Assembly: GCF_024519455.1 (NCBI RefSeq)
Contig: NZ_JALJRY010000003.1
Location: forward strand, 259,675-323,674
Length of the DNA: 64,000 bases
From: Streptomyces sp. STR69
GTDB taxonomy: Bacteria > Actinomycetota > Actinomycetes > Streptomycetales > Streptomycetaceae
Direction of reading: 5' to 3'
The position numbers and the translations under genes were made by a program. The notes under the pieces are model-generated. The model was not told the DNA's origin, made no database searches, and saw only the letters and a program-made list of their open reading frames with translations. Numbering within the stretch: the first letter of the stretch is position 1; each line of letters begins with the position of its first letter. This document shows, piece after piece, positions 52,457 through 60,804 of this stretch.

Positions 52457-54601
52457 TCAGCCCGTCGCGTCCACCAACGCGAGGTCGTGCAGCCGGTCCG
52501 GCGGGCCGGGGCGGGCGTAGTACCAGCCCTGGGCCGTGTCGCAGCCGAGTATCCGCAACTGCTCGGCCTGCGCGCCGGTCTCGACACCCTCGACCGTCAC
52601 CGCGAGGTTCAGGCTGTGGGCGAGGGAGACGATGCCCTCGACGATCTTGAGGTCGACGGGGTCGGCCGGGAACTGCTGCATGCCCTGGGTGAAGGAGCGG
52701 TCCAGTTTGAGGATGCTCACCGGGAGGCGGCGGAGGTTGGCGAGGTTGGAGTAGCCGGTGCCGAAGTCGTCGAGGGCGATGTCGACGCCCATCTCGGCGA
52801 GTTGGCGCAGCGGCTTGAGCAGGTCGTCGTCGGCGCCGATGAGCGCGGACTCGGTGACCTCCAGGCAGAGCGCGTCGGGGCGGACACCGGCGCGCTCCAG
52901 GATGTCGACGGTGTCCTGCACCAGGCCGGGGTGGCTGAGCTGGCAGGGCGAGAGGTTGACGTTGATGCGCAGCGGTCCGGTGGCGTCGTTGCCGCCGTGT
53001 CGTTCCTGCCACTGCTTGGCCTGGCGGACGGACTGGTCGAGGACCCAGCGGCCCAACGGCACGATGAGACCGGTGTGTTCGGCGAGCGGGATGAACCGGT
53101 CGGGGCCCAGGACGCCGTGCTGCGGGTGCAGCCAGCGGACCAGTGCCTCGGCGCCGCGCACGCTGCCGTCGCCGAGGTGGACCAGCGGCTGGTACTCGAT
53201 GAAGAACTCGTTGCGGTCCAGGGCGGCAGGAAGTGCCGTGGTCAGACCGTGGCGCGTGATGGCGCGGGCGTCGGCCTCGGGGTCGGCGAGCTCGAAGCGG
53301 TTGCCGCCCGCCGACTTGGCCCGGTACATCGTGATGTCGGCGCTGCGCAGCACCTCCGCCGGACCGCGCTCGCCGGCCGGGCCCTCGACGATGCCGATCG
53401 AGCCGCGCACGGTGAGGTCACGGCCGTCGATGCTGACGGGGGTGATCAGCGCGTTCATGATGCGGCCCGCGAGCTCGTCGACCTCGCGCTCGGTGTCGGG
53501 TCCCGTGGTCAGCGCCACGAACTCGTCGCCGCCGAGCCGGGCGACCATCTCGCCGGGTGCCGTCGCGCACGACTGGAGCCGGTCGGCGACCTCGACGAGC
53601 AGCCGGTCGCCGGCCGCGTGGCCGAGGCTGTCGTTGATGGTCTTGAAGCCGTCGAGGTCGAGGTAGCACAGCCCGAACCGCTGGTTGTCGCCCGCGCCGA
53701 GCGCCTTCTCCAGGCGTTCGAAGAACAGGGTGCGGTTGGGGAGGCCGGTGAGGGCGTCGTGGGTCGCCTCGTAGCGCAGCCGGAGGTTGAGCAGCCGTCG
53801 CTCGGTGGTGTCCTCCATGAGGGCGAGCTGGTACTGCGGCTTGCCGTCGGCGTCGCGGAGCAGGGAGACCGTGAGGTTGGTCCACAGGACCGTTCCGTCA
53901 GGCCGGTAGAACGCCTTCTCGACGTGGTAGTGCTCGCGCTCGCCGCGGACGAGTTCGTCGTAGAGGGTCCAGGTCTGGGGCGCGTCGTCCGGGTGGGTCC
54001 ACTCGCGGACGTTGCGTCCGCCCATGGCCTGGTCGGAGATCCCGAACATGCGCAGCAGCGCGCCGTTGACCTGGAGGATGTTGCCTTCGAGATCGGCCAT
54101 GCCGATTCCTATGGCCGCGCCCTCGAAAACCGCACGGAAGCGGGCCTCCGTCGCGTGCAGGGCCTGGGCGACGACACCCTGGGCCTGGAGCGCGGCCACC
54201 GAGATGGCCTCCTGCTCGGCAAGGGTGCGCTCGCGCAGTTCCTGGGCGAAGCCGGCGGCCATGGCGTGCTGGAGGCGGGCCGAGCGGATCCGCAGGTCCT
54301 CCTGGGAGCCGTCGCCGCCGCAGTAGAGCACCAGGTAGGCGTCGACGCACTCCAGGGTGCGGCTGAGCGCGTCGGGGTCGGTGCAGTGCGCTGCGACGAG
54401 GGCGGTGCCGACCGCCTTGCCCTCCTCGGCCTCGAAGGTCCTGGCCCGCAGCGCCTCGCTCAACCGCCGTGCCAGCGGCAGGAGCAGCTCCTCGAACTCC
54501 GGCCGGGTCAGCGAGGTCGAGGTCGCCGGGAACACCGCCCGGCTCCAGATGGTCGCGAACCTGCGCAGTCTGTCCTCCGGCCCGTCCGGCTCCGCGGTCA
54601 C
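52457..54601 (-). CDS. rmdA: PAS-GGDEF-EAL cyclic-di-GMP protein, RmdA-like
   Basis: The 714-residue cytosolic protein has an N-terminal helical domain (1-150), a PAS domain (about 155-280, ARFRAVFEGAAIGIGMADLE), GGDEF (ARLGGDEFVAL intact near 355) and EAL (GAEALVRWLHP intact near 490, with DDFGTGYSNL further on). Both active sites look complete, so it may make and break c-di-GMP. S. coelicolor RmdA, a phosphodiesterase controlling aerial development, has this layout and neighbourhood. GTG at 54601 overlaps the methyltransferase stop (GTGA); longer frames upstream are spurious. Confidence 0.85.
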   Translation of the reverse strand: MTAEPDGPEDRLRRFATIWSRAVFPATSTSLTRPEFEELLLPLARRLSEALRARTFEAEEGKAVGTALVAAHCTDPDALSRTLECVDAYLVLYCGGDGSQEDLRIRSARLQHAMAAGFAQELRERTLAEQEAISVAALQAQGVVAQALHATEARFRAVFEGAAIGIGMADLEGNILQVNGALLRMFGISDQAMGGRNVREWTHPDDAPQTWTLYDELVRGEREHYHVEKAFYRPDGTVLWTNLTVSLLRDADGKPQYQLALMEDTTERRLLNLRLRYEATHDALTGLPNRTLFFERLEKALGAGDNQRFGLCYLDLDGFKTINDSLGHAAGDRLLVEVADRLQSCATAPGEMVARLGGDEFVALTTGPDTEREVDELAGRIMNALITPVSIDGRDLTVRGSIGIVEGPAGERGPAEVLRSADITMYRAKSAGGNRFELADPEADARAITRHGLTTALPAALDRNEFFIEYQPLVHLGDGSVRGAEALVRWLHPQHGVLGPDRFIPLAEHTGLIVPLGRWVLDQSVRQAKQWQERHGGNDATGPLRINVNLSPCQLSHPGLVQDTVDILERAGVRPDALCLEVTESALIGADDDLLKPLRQLAEMGVDIALDDFGTGYSNLANLRRLPVSILKLDRSFTQGMQQFPADPVDLKIVEGIVSLAHSLNLAVTVEGVETGAQAEQLRILGCDTAQGWYYARPGPPDRLHDLALVDATG

Positions 54602-55410
54602 GCCGTGCGTCCTACGCCGGCGAAACCGGAGAAGGAATACGGATCCTCGTCCTCCGGTGCGGTGTCGGGCCGCCAGTCCGGCATCGGCACCAGTCCGGGT
54701 TCCACCATGTCGTACCCCTCGAAGAACCGCGCGATCTCCTCGCGCGAGCGCATGATCAGCGGATTGCGAATGTCCTTGTACACGTCCACCGCGCCCTCCG
54801 CCCGCTCCGGTGGCAGCGGGATTCCCTCGTACGAGGCATGCGTGAGGATCAGCAGGCTGCCGGGCGCGAGTGCGTCGCGCAGCTGTGCCACCGCTCCGTA
54901 CGGGTCGTCCGCGTCTTCCACGAAGTGCAGTATGGCAACGAGAAGTAAGGCCACTGGCCGATTCACGTCGATCAGACGCTGAACCTCGGCACTCGCCAGG
55001 ATCTCCTGGGGCTTGCGGAGGTCGGCCGCGACGACGCCCGCGGTCGCGTTGCCCGCGAGGACGGCCTGGCTGTGCGCGACCGCCACCGGGTCGTGGTCGA
55101 CGTACATGACATGGGCGCCGGGGCTGGCCTCCTGGGCCACCTCGTGGACGTTTCCGAAGGTGGGAATTCCGGAGCCGATGTCGAGGAACTGGGTGATGCC
55201 CTCGGCCGCCGCGAAGCGTACGGCGCGACGCATGAACGCCCGGTTCGCCTGCATGATCTTGGGAAGTCCCGGGAGGAACTCCATGGCCTTGCGGGCCGCC
55301 TCCCGGTCGACCTCGAAGTTGTGCGAACCGCCCAGGTAGTAGTCGTAGATACGCGAAACGCTCGGCACCGAGATGTCGATGCTCCGTGGTGCCCAGGCGG
55401 GACGCTCCAT
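54598..55410 (-). CDS. SAM-dependent methyltransferase (DUF574/Methyltransf_19)
   Basis: The 270-residue protein matches a large actinobacterial methyltransferase family: VSRIYDYYLGGSHNFEVDRE at the N-terminus, ITQFLDIGSGIPTFGNVHEV as SAM loop and HVMYVDHDPVAVAHSQAVLA. Substrates are unknown. GGAGAG six bases before ATG 55410 decides the start over a TTG at 55422. It is translationally coupled to rmdA, hinting at linked roles in development. Confidence 0.9.
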   Translation of the reverse strand: MERPAWAPRSIDISVPSVSRIYDYYLGGSHNFEVDREAARKAMEFLPGLPKIMQANRAFMRRAVRFAAAEGITQFLDIGSGIPTFGNVHEVAQEASPGAHVMYVDHDPVAVAHSQAVLAGNATAGVVAADLRKPQEILASAEVQRLIDVNRPVALLLVAILHFVEDADDPYGAVAQLRDALAPGSLLILTHASYEGIPLPPERAEGAVDVYKDIRNPLIMRSREEIARFFEGYDMVEPGLVPMPDWRPDTAPEDEDPYSFSGFAGVGRTA

Positions 55411-55492
55411 GTATCTCTCCAAGGCGTAGGCGATCCGGTGTTCGAGCTGAGGCTACTGATCGCCCGCCAAAGGAGCGAGCGGAAACGGAAAT

Positions 55493-55512
55493 TGACCGTC
55501 CGTTCTCGGTCA
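55493..55512. promoter_or_regulatory. Inverted repeat TGACC-N10-GGTCA upstream of the methyltransferase-rmdA operon
   Basis: The 5+5 repeat lies 83-102 bases before the methyltransferase start. It could bind a developmental regulator; it does not clearly match a BldD box. Confidence 0.35.
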
Positions 55513-55603
55513 CTGCCCACGGCACGTGCCGAATTGACGTGCGGGGACACGCGGAGAGGCGCGCAGAATGCCGGAATTGCTGTACGGGAAACGCCAAAGC
55601 GGC

Positions 55604-55634
55604 CCGCCCCCTCCGTGCGGTGCGGAGGGGGCGG
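55604..55634 (-). terminator. Hairpin terminator of the lipoprotein gene
   Basis: A perfect 12-base GC stem (CCGCCCCCTCCG and CGGAGGGGGCGG) with a 7-base loop follows the lipoprotein stop by 116 bases. Confidence 0.8.
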
Positions 55635-55749
55635 ACCTGTGGTCGTACGCGCTGCTGTGTTTCGGCACTCTTGTCGCTTGCCCGGGTCCCTCCCTTCCGC
55701 GTATCCGTTGCCGAGTGGGCGGGGGCGACGAACCCTGGGGAGGTTCTCG

Positions 55750-56712
55750 CTACGCCGCGGGCGCGCCGACCGCTTTACCTTCAGGGGAGACGGCGTACCA
55801 AGTGCCGCCCACGCCCTGACCGTTGGTCTCTCCGGCGGCCGTGTCACCGGAGAAGGTGTAGATCGGCCAGCAGTCGACGGTCATCTGCTTGGCGCCGTCG
55901 GACCGGGTGAAGCCCATGAGGCCCTTCTTCTCGACGCCCTTGGTGTCATTCGCCGAGACGATGCCGACGGCCGGCCACTTCTCCGCGCAGGCGCCGACGC
56001 AGTTCGAGACCGACTTCGGCCACGCCTTGTCCTTCAGGAAGCGGTAGACCGTGTGGCCGTTCTTGTCGACGACGATGTCACCGAGCTTGGCGTCCTTGCG
56101 GACGGACAGGCCGGGCAGCGAGGCGAGGGTCGCCTTCTTGCCGTCGGGGGCGAGCGCGTACCACTTGCCGCCCACACCCTGGCCGTTGACGTCACCGGCG
56201 TTGACGTCCTTGGCGTAACGGTAGGCGGGCCAGCCGCCGATGGTCAGCTGCTTGGTGCCGTCCGTGCGGGTCACCTCGCCGAGGAGGGACTTGTCGATAC
56301 CGGCACCGGCAGTGGCGTCGTCGGCGGGAACCGGCGGCCACGCGGTGGCGCAGTCGCCGTCGCAGTTCGACTTGGGAGGATTGGCCGTGTCGGCGTCGAA
56401 ACGGTAGAGGGTCAGACCCGCTCCGTCGCTCAACACCTTGCCGAGGTCGGGGTTGTTGGCAACGGTCAGCTGGCCCGCGGGCTCGGCCGCCGCGGCCTGC
56501 TGGCCGTCGGCTCCGTAGCCGTTGCCGGCACCGGTGCTGGGGCTCGACGTAGCGGCCCCCACGCTGCCATAACCTCCGGCCGCCGCCGTGGCACCGACGT
56601 TCTGCGCCGCAGAGGAAGGTGTGGCCACATTTCCCGAACCGCACGCCGCCGTCAACGCCATGACGGACACGGCCGTCGCCGCGAGTGAGGCGCTCCGCCA
56701 GGAGGTCTTCAT
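55750..56712 (-). CDS. Lipoprotein with paired PF03640 secreted repeats
   Basis: The 320-residue protein has a lipobox (VMALTAAC), a Gly/Ser/Ala linker (to residue about 80) and two copies of a region with the 'secreted repeat of unknown function' (TLYRFDADTANPPKSNCDGD and TVYRFLKDKAWPKSVSNCVG), each closing with GQGVGGxWYA. Paired cysteines in each unit (CDGDCATAWPP, CVGACAEKWP) may form disulfides. GGGGAG precedes ATG 56712. It resembles S. coelicolor SCO0930. Function unknown; it is exposed on the outer membrane face. Confidence 0.83.
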   Translation of the reverse strand: MKTSWRSASLAATAVSVMALTAACGSGNVATPSSAAQNVGATAAAGGYGSVGAATSSPSTGAGNGYGADGQQAAAAEPAGQLTVANNPDLGKVLSDGAGLTLYRFDADTANPPKSNCDGDCATAWPPVPADDATAGAGIDKSLLGEVTRTDGTKQLTIGGWPAYRYAKDVNAGDVNGQGVGGKWYALAPDGKKATLASLPGLSVRKDAKLGDIVVDKNGHTVYRFLKDKAWPKSVSNCVGACAEKWPAVGIVSANDTKGVEKKGLMGFTRSDGAKQMTVDCWPIYTFSGDTAAGETNGQGVGGTWYAVSPEGKAVGAPAA

Positions 56713-56969
56713 CGTCAACTCCCCATAATCACCTGGATGTTGCAGCGCCCGTCTGTGCCGCCGCACGGTCCTAGGTACGGGTGGGGACCACGGAAGTGTT
56801 CAACGGCCGCAGAAAAATCTTTCCGACTCCTGTGTCACGGCAGCCACTTCGTATGTACGTACGCATCCGGCCACCTCCCGGGGCCGGTTCGTCAAACCGC
56901 CGCACAGCGCCTTCCACTCCTTCGGGGCAATCCTTTCGCGCCCCCGCGCGCCCCGGCCCGCGAGGCTTC

Positions 56970-57608
56970 ATGATCTGCGTCGTGCATGGACCCGAACCGA
57001 CCCGAACCGCCCTCGCCGCAAGGGTGTTGACCCTGGTGACACTGACCTGGCTGCTGGCGGGCGCACCGGCGGGCCTGGCGGCGGCCGACGCGTGCGCGTA
57101 CGCCTCGACGGGGCCGGACGGCACGGAGGCGGTGGCGGTGGCCGGCAGCGGCTCCTGGCCGACGCCCCCGGCCTGCGAGAAGCCGACCCCGAAACCGCCC
57201 CCGCCGCCCTGCCCCTCCCCTACGCCCACTCCACCGCCGCCGAAGCCCACACCGCCGCCCCCACCGAAGCCGAAGCCGAAGCCCACCCCGACTCCGACAC
57301 CCAGGCCGACGCCGACGCCGCGGCCCACACCGAAACCCACGCCTCCCCCGCCTGCTCCGGCGCCCCGTCCGGCACCGGCGGCTCCGCTGACCCGGCCGAC
57401 CCCGACGCCCACGCCCACACCGACCCCGCCGAAACCGAAGCCGGTACCCAGGCCCGCCCCGCAACCCGCGGCGACCCCGGTGAGTTATCCGAAGTACCAC
57501 GCCCAGGCGCACCGGCGGCCCGCTCCCAGCCGGACGCCGCCGGTCGTCTACGTCCTGCTCATCACCCTGCCCGCGGTGGTCGCCATCGCCGCGCTGCGTC
57601 CGCGCTGA
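56970..57608 (+). CDS. Proline-rich wall-spanning protein with N- and C-terminal hydrophobic segments
   Basis: The 212-residue protein has a signal-like segment (LVTLTWLLAGAPAGLAAADA), a short Cys-bearing region (CAYAST...PPAC), about 100 residues of PTP/PKP/PPP repeats, and a final helix (VVYVLLITLPAVVAIAALRP) with an arginine end. Such a layout suits an exported protein crossing the peptidoglycan, anchored by its C-terminus. The Pro codons vary, so the repeat is selected at protein level. It is followed after 16 bases by the DUF4239 gene. Confidence 0.75.
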   Translation: MICVVHGPEPTRTALAARVLTLVTLTWLLAGAPAGLAAADACAYASTGPDGTEAVAVAGSGSWPTPPACEKPTPKPPPPPCPSPTPTPPPPKPTPPPPPKPKPKPTPTPTPRPTPTPRPTPKPTPPPPAPAPRPAPAAPLTRPTPTPTPTPTPPKPKPVPRPAPQPAATPVSYPKYHAQAHRRPAPSRTPPVVYVLLITLPAVVAIAALRPR

Positions 57609-57624
57609 TCCCCGGAGGAACCCC

Positions 57625-58389
57625 TTGTCGGAATGGCTTGTTCTCGCCCTCGCGATGGCGGCGGCCTGTGTCGTCGTCGTCATCGTCACCTTTCTGCGCG
57701 AACGCGCGGCGTCCGAGGACGAGGACCCCAGCGAGACCCCGGACGTCATCGAGTACATGACGATGTGGATCGGCGTGGTGTACGCCATCGTCCTGGGTCT
57801 GGCGATCGCCGGTGTCTGGGAGGCCCGCAGCGCCGCACAGGACCATGTGCAGGCGGAGGCACAGGCGCTGCACGAGATCTCGGAGCGGGTGCGGGCCTAT
57901 CCGCCGGACGAGCGCGACCGCATCCGGGCGGATGTCGACGCCTACGTCTCACAGGTCGTCAACACCGAGTGGAAGACGATGGCCGACCACCAGAAGCTCA
58001 CCCAGCGCGGCACCGATCTCCTTGAGCGCATCCGTCAGGACGTCACCGACTACCAGCCGAAGACGGACTTCCAGGCGCAGGCCTACCAGCCGCTCGTCGA
58101 GCAGGTCGCCGCGGCCGACCTGGCCCGCAGCGCCCGCGCGGACTCCACCGGGGCGACGATGCCGTCGGTGGTGTGGTTCGGGCTGCTCGCCGGGGCCGTG
58201 ATCACCATCGGCATGGTCTTCGCGCTGCAGATCCGGCGTACGCCACGTGAGCTGATCCTCGCCGGGCTGTTCTCGGCGCTGATCGCCTTCCTGCTGTTCC
58301 TGATCTGGGACTTCGACGCGCCCTACAGCCGTGGCATCACGGCGTCGGCGCAGCCGTTCCTGAACCTCTTCCCGCACATCAAGGACTGA
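57625..58389 (+). CDS. DUF4239/bestrophin-like membrane protein
   Basis: The 254-residue protein starts at TTG with GGAGGA upstream. Four membrane helices are visible: two at the N-terminus (WLVLALAMAAACVVVVIVTF, WIGVVYAIVLGLAIAGVWEA) and two near the C-terminus (VVWFGLLAGAVITIGMVFAL, LILAGLFSALIAFLLFLIWD), with an extended polar loop between. This is the DUF4239 pattern. It is probably co-transcribed with the proline-rich protein. Function unknown. Confidence 0.82.
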   Translation: MSEWLVLALAMAAACVVVVIVTFLRERAASEDEDPSETPDVIEYMTMWIGVVYAIVLGLAIAGVWEARSAAQDHVQAEAQALHEISERVRAYPPDERDRIRADVDAYVSQVVNTEWKTMADHQKLTQRGTDLLERIRQDVTDYQPKTDFQAQAYQPLVEQVAAADLARSARADSTGATMPSVVWFGLLAGAVITIGMVFALQIRRTPRELILAGLFSALIAFLLFLIWDFDAPYSRGITASAQPFLNLFPHIKD

Positions 58390-58529
58390 CGGCCCCTCAC
58401 CGGGACGGCGTGCCGGGGGACGTCCGCCGCGCCGCGGCCGTCCCCCGGTCGCAGGAACGGTGTCCCCTGTGCGGCGCACACGGTTGCCCCATTCGCGCGA
58501 CTGGGATCGCGGGAGCGCACACATGTTCC

Positions 58530-58535
58530 TAGCGT
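58530..58535 (+). promoter_or_regulatory. -10-like TAGCGT of the first small exported protein
   Basis: TAGCGT lies 77 bases before the start codon, and the same hexamer occurs ahead of the sortase gene. The -35 region is weak. Confidence 0.4.
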
Positions 58536-58611
58536 TTCGGACATCGAGGTGCATTTACGGCGCCAGCGGAAAAGGTCCGCGGCTGCTCCTCGGGGACCCG
58601 GAGGAATCACC

Positions 58612-59160
58612 ATGCGCGCGATACGCGTCGCCTCGGCCGCACTGCTGGGCATCAGCGCCCTCGCCCTCGCGGCACCGGCCGCCGTCGCGAAGGGCGACGG
58701 CAACCACAACATCACGCCGTTCGGCTTCAGCGTCCTGCCCTCGACGATCGCGGCGGGCGGCCAGGTGACCCTGCAGCTCGACCGCGACAGCGGCGGCTGC
58801 CGGGGCTCCGCCACGGTCTCCTCCGGGGTCTTCGACACCGTCAGGATCTCCCCGGGTCAGTCCTCGGCGACCGCGATGGTCGACTGGGACGCCAGGCCGG
58901 GCGCGGTGTACCAGGTGACGTTCACGTGCGGCGGCGAGAGCGGCTCCACGGGTCTGACCATCGCCTCCGGCCGGACCAACAACAACATCCAGCCGCTCCA
59001 GCCGGCGCAGCAGATGCCCCGAGGGGTCCGGGCCGGTGAGGGCGGCAGCATCGCAGGCTTCGACCTCAAGGAGCTCGGCATCGGCGCGGCCCTCATCGCG
59101 GGCTCGGTCGGGGCGGCGTACCACTTCTCCCGTCGCCGTACCGGAGAGGACGGCGCCTGA
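58612..59160 (+). CDS. Small exported protein with C-terminal membrane anchor, paralogue 1
   Basis: The 182-residue protein has a Sec signal (ALLGISALALAAPAAVAKGD), a beta-sandwich-like domain (FSVLPSTIAAGGQVTLQLDR with a disulfide-capable GGCRG...FTCGG pair), then GVRAGEGGS, a helix (GIGAALIAGSVGAAYHF) and SRRR tail. This is the form of a sortase substrate but without LPxTG. A convergent paralogue and a sortase gene lie within 1.5 kb. GGAGG precedes the ATG. Confidence 0.82.
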   Translation: MRAIRVASAALLGISALALAAPAAVAKGDGNHNITPFGFSVLPSTIAAGGQVTLQLDRDSGGCRGSATVSSGVFDTVRISPGQSSATAMVDWDARPGAVYQVTFTCGGESGSTGLTIASGRTNNNIQPLQPAQQMPRGVRAGEGGSIAGFDLKELGIGAALIAGSVGAAYHFSRRRTGEDGA

Positions 59161-59178
59161 CCGTTCCACCCACCCGCA

Positions 59179-59223
59179 CAGGCCTTCGCCCCGGAACCCG
59201 AAAGGGTCCGGGGCGAAGGCCTG
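59179..59223. terminator. Long bidirectional hairpin terminator
   Basis: A stem of about 20 pairs with one bulged A and a GAAA loop lies between the two convergent paralogues, ending both transcripts. Confidence 0.9.
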
Positions 59224-59257
59224 TTCCGTGCGCCTCGACCTCCGAAGGGGGAGGAGG

Positions 59258-59761
59258 TCAGATGGCGCGCTCGGTGCGGCGGCGCATCCAGAACACTCCG
59301 CCGCCCACGACGGCCGCGGCGACCAGGCCGCCGCCGATCGCCATGTCGGTCGGGGTCGCCCCGGTGGCGCTGCTGCCGCCGAGACCGCCGCGGACACCGC
59401 CGATGACGGTGTAGGCGGAGTCCCGGGTCAGCACGGAACCGTTCCGGCAGCGCACGGTGATGCTGTACGGGCCCGGGCCGGCGTTTCTGCTGATCCGCGC
59501 CGTTCCGCTGGCGGTCTGGCCGGCCCCGCCGACGAGTGCCGACAGGTTCGCGGGGCGTTCGAAGCCCGGTGAGTTGGCGGTGGCGCCGGTGAAGCAGCCG
59601 TCGACCGTGACGGTCAACTGGCCACCGCGGGCGATCACGCTGGGCAGGGCGACGATGTTGCTGGGGCTCTCCCCCATGCCGTCCGCGAGGGCCGCCGGGG
59701 CGGCGAGCCCCAGGACGGCCACCGCGGCACCGGCGGCAGCCAGAGCACGAGTTGTACGCAT
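59258..59761 (-). CDS. Small exported protein with C-terminal membrane anchor, paralogue 2
   Basis: The 167-residue protein parallels paralogue 1: signal (AAAGAAVAVLGLAAPAALAD), a domain with IVALPSVIARGGQLTVTVDG and two cysteines (GCFTG, VRCRNG), then GVRGGLGGSS, a helix (MAIGGGLVAAAVVGGGVFWM) and RRRT tail. The VLPSTIAAGGQVT/ALPSVIARGGQLT match shows common ancestry. GGAGGATGAC precedes ATG 59761. It is divergent from the sortase gene. Confidence 0.82.
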   Translation of the reverse strand: MRTTRALAAAGAAVAVLGLAAPAALADGMGESPSNIVALPSVIARGGQLTVTVDGCFTGATANSPGFERPANLSALVGGAGQTASGTARISRNAGPGPYSITVRCRNGSVLTRDSAYTVIGGVRGGLGGSSATGATPTDMAIGGGLVAAAVVGGGVFWMRRRTERAI

Positions 59762-60093
59762 GTCATCCTCCGCGGAAGGCGCCCCGGGACCCGTCCCCGG
59801 TCGATCGGCGAGAAAACGCCTCCCAGACGCACCCTCAGATGCCTTGCACGCGCCCGCATTTCGGGAATGGTCCGTCCTGGTGAGAGGACACGCCGAAGGG
59901 AGACCGGACAATCGGATATTGCCGCAGGTCACGGACCGTCAGAAAATTCCTGCCGCCTTCTCCTCATATGGCGCACATAAGAATGTCCGGGCCACCCGTT
60001 CGCGCCTGCCCCGTCGCCGGTTCCGCATTCGGGACTTAGCGTTCTCGTATGCGCGATTGACGTGGCGACGGCCGCGTCGAGAGGGGATGGCGA
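59762..60093. other. Divergent regulatory gap between paralogue 2 and the sortase gene
   Basis: The 332-base gap contains CATT-N5-AATG (CATTTCGGGAATG, near 59858) and, for the sortase, CATTCGGG followed by TAGCGT at 60037-60042, 51 bases before its ATG. No gene is seen here. Confidence 0.5.
60037..60042 (+). promoter_or_regulatory. -10-like TAGCGT of the sortase gene
   Basis: The hexamer follows GCATTCGGGACT, and a related CATTCG occurs ahead of paralogue 1. The shared elements hint at co-expression but the match is short. Confidence 0.4.
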
Positions 60094-60765
60094 ATGTCTG
60101 CGTCCGAGCTGTCCGAGCTTGCCGAAGAGGAGGAGCGGCAGAAGAAGCGCGCCCCGTGGGGAGTGATAGCGCTTGTTCTGCTGACCGGTCTCGCGCTCAT
60201 TCGGAATGGTTCGGGAGAGTTCGATGTGGGGCCGCCGCAGCCGGCGTCGGCGGCAGCCGCCGACAGCCGTACCGGCGTCGGCACCTTCGGCAAGGCCCCG
60301 GCCCCGCTCCCGTACTCCGTCGCCGACCGGGTGCGGATCCCGGCGATCCGCGTCGACGCCCCGGTCATGCCGGTGGGCCTGGACGCGGACGGCTGGGTCG
60401 GCGCCCCGCCGCCGGAGGACCCGAACCTGGCGGGCTGGTTCACCGGCGCCGTCTCGCCCGGCGAGAAGGGCACGGCGGTCGTCGTCGGCCATGTCGACAA
60501 CAAAATGGGCCCCGCCGTGTTCTACGGACTCGGGGCCCTCAAGAAGGGAAATCGCGTCGAGGTCGAGCGCAAGGACGGAAAGACGGCCGTATTCGAGATC
60601 TACGGCATCGAGGTCTTCGAGAAGAGCAACTTCCCCGGCGACCGCGTCTATGCCTCCAAGGGAACTCCGGAACTGCGCGTCATCACGTGCGGGGGCGGTT
60701 TCTCCAAGCAGAACGGCTACGACGGGAACGTCGTCGTCTTCGCCCGCCTGGTCGAGGTCCGCTGA
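60094..60765 (+). CDS. Class F sortase
   Basis: The 223-residue protein has a cytoplasmic N-terminus, one membrane helix (APWGVIALVLLTGLALI), and a sortase domain with catalytic His in VVVGHVDNKMG, Cys in RVITCGGGF and Arg in VVFARLVEV. The TCGGG context and Streptomyces setting fit class F (NPQTN-like classes B/E lack it). Sortases link exported proteins to peptidoglycan. No LPxTG substrate is encoded nearby; the two paralogues on the left are the natural candidates. Confidence 0.88.
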   Translation: MSASELSELAEEEERQKKRAPWGVIALVLLTGLALIRNGSGEFDVGPPQPASAAAADSRTGVGTFGKAPAPLPYSVADRVRIPAIRVDAPVMPVGLDADGWVGAPPPEDPNLAGWFTGAVSPGEKGTAVVVGHVDNKMGPAVFYGLGALKKGNRVEVERKDGKTAVFEIYGIEVFEKSNFPGDRVYASKGTPELRVITCGGGFSKQNGYDGNVVVFARLVEVR

Positions 60766-60804
60766 GCGTTTCCCCGGCCGGGCGGGCGAAGGCCCGTCAA
60801 TCCG

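Larger units (their letters stand above)
55411..55749. other. Promoter and terminator region between lipoprotein and methyltransferase genes
   Basis: This 339-base gap contains the lipoprotein terminator (55604-55634), a TGACC-N10-GGTCA inverted repeat (55493-55512) and, on the minus strand, a TAGCCT hexamer that could be a -10 for the methyltransferase-rmdA unit. No further gene is seen. Confidence 0.6.

Noticed and set aside
52457..55597. A single 1046-codon gene covering rmdA and upstream DNA
   Set aside because: The first 330 codons lie out of frame over the methyltransferase gene; homology and GTGA coupling put the start at 54601.
57180..57480. DNA tandem repeat or CRISPR-like array
   Set aside because: The periodicity comes from PTP/PKP codons with variable third bases in a coding frame; no spacers of fixed length occur.
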